Positions 63,525-64,000 of a stretch of 64,000 bases of DNA are shown here, one piece after another. The stretch's first letter is position 1. The number at the start of each line of letters is the position of its first letter. Below the pieces are notes generated by a model that worked only from the letters and a program-made list of their open reading frames with translations, ran no database searches and had not been told where the DNA came from. The stretch is from Mesorhabditis belari (lineage: Eukaryota; Nematoda; Chromadorea; Rhabditida; Rhabditidae), in the NCBI GenBank assembly GCA_958450365.1, contig CAUEEP010000939.1, positions 434,001 through 498,000 on the forward strand, given 5' to 3'. A program made the translations under genes and the position numbers.

Positions 63525-63945
63525 TTGCAATTTGTGCGGGTGGGACAAATGCTACCTTTTTTTTGCGCACCTGGACATTTGCGCACCTTTTTTTTGCTGG
63601 AAAAGGCCTTAGGAAAGGTCGTGGAGCTTCAAAAATGTTTTCATAGAAGGGAATCGTATGCGTAGATTCCGAATTTCGACAGATCAGACCTCGTTGACAC
63701 GTCAAATTTGGGCTAAAAGGCAAAAACTACGCAACTTAACGCTTTTCCGCAGTTTTTGCCTTTTAGCCCAAATTTGACGTGTCAGCGAGGTCTGATTTGT
63801 CTAAATTCGGAATCTACGCATATTTTGCGTTTTTCGAAGCTCTACGGCCTTGCCTAAGGCCTTTTCCAGCAAAAAAAAGGTGCGCAAATGTCCAGGTGCG
63901 CAAAAAAAAAGGTCGCATTTGTTCCACCCCCCAATTTGTTTCAGT
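63525..63945. mobile_element. Foldback element family 2, copy B (complete)
   Basis: The arms 63536-63738 and 63745-63945 are inverted copies ending in GGTGGGACAAATGCTACC and its diverged complement GGTCGCATTTGTTCCACC. Each contains TGCGCACCTGGACATTTGCG and GGAAAAGGCCTTAGG. It is the same family as 1060-1440. It has no coding capacity. Confidence 0.88.
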
Positions 63946-64000
63946 TTGAAGTTTCAATTTAAATTTTTAAAATTTCTTACAGTTCGTCTCACCCAAAAAA

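Noticed and set aside
1..64000. A prokaryotic defence, toxin-antitoxin or biosynthetic system
   Set aside because: All supported genes have nematode-type introns and no operon of bacterial type, phage gene or CRISPR feature is present.

Overview
This is eukaryotic, AT-rich DNA from a nematode, most likely a rhabditid-type species. The basis is: introns with GTRAGT donors and TTTTCAG acceptors without mammalian-style branch regions, a nematode-type chemoreceptor gene, an ShKT (SXC) domain, several Tc1/mariner families, and acceptor sites placed 1-10 nt before start codons that look like spliced-leader sites. There is no prokaryotic operon, CRISPR array, phage or defence island. The species cannot be named from the sequence.

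Six multi-exon genes could be assembled by joining exons whose phases all agree. (1) A classical short-chain dehydrogenase/reductase, 10 exons, 15132-23526 (+), 258 aa. (2) A secreted 276-aa protein of unknown family, 27174-25467 (-), with a TATA box. (3) An unknown 313-aa protein, 37267-29198 (-), whose introns hold a LINE, a mariner and a MITE. (4) An unknown 299-aa protein with an acidic patch, 41996-43463 (+). (5) A serpentine chemoreceptor, 50164-46521 (-), with a decayed three-exon copy at 12941-13492 (+). (6) Two nuclear regulators lying head to tail on the minus strand: NF-YC (62824 to about 59.6 or 58.07 kb) and RNA polymerase I subunit A49/POLR1E (58182-50921, 437 aa). Smaller gene traces are an orphan Nudix exon (40861-40906), a broken ShKT gene (25091-25365) and a lysine-rich ORF just upstream of gene 3.

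Most of the rest is repeats. The first 15 kb is nearly gene-free and consists of foldback elements, an LTR-like pair, a 5.8S rDNA fragment, tRNA-like sequences and at least ten minisatellites, several of which create long spurious ORFs. At least five mariner relics, two Tc1/maT-type elements, one nearly complete non-LTR retrotransposon (32.27-36.03 kb), two copies of a TA-flanked MITE, a cluster of palindromic MITEs (47.95-48.61 and 49.59-49.79 kb) and a 660-bp near-perfect palindrome (51.83-52.50 kb) were seen. Many sit inside introns, so the window is mainly an example of introns swollen by transposons while exons stay open.

No clear new biochemical system was found. The most unusual observations are: the junction where one splice acceptor can serve either the NF-YC 3' end or the A49 5' end; a 23-nt gap between two minus-strand reading frames; a LINE flanked by long duplicated satellite DNA; two mariner copies sharing one disabling mutation that a third copy lacks; minisatellites that grew inside transposase genes or LTRs; and a family of tRNA-like insertions, one pair arranged as a foldback.
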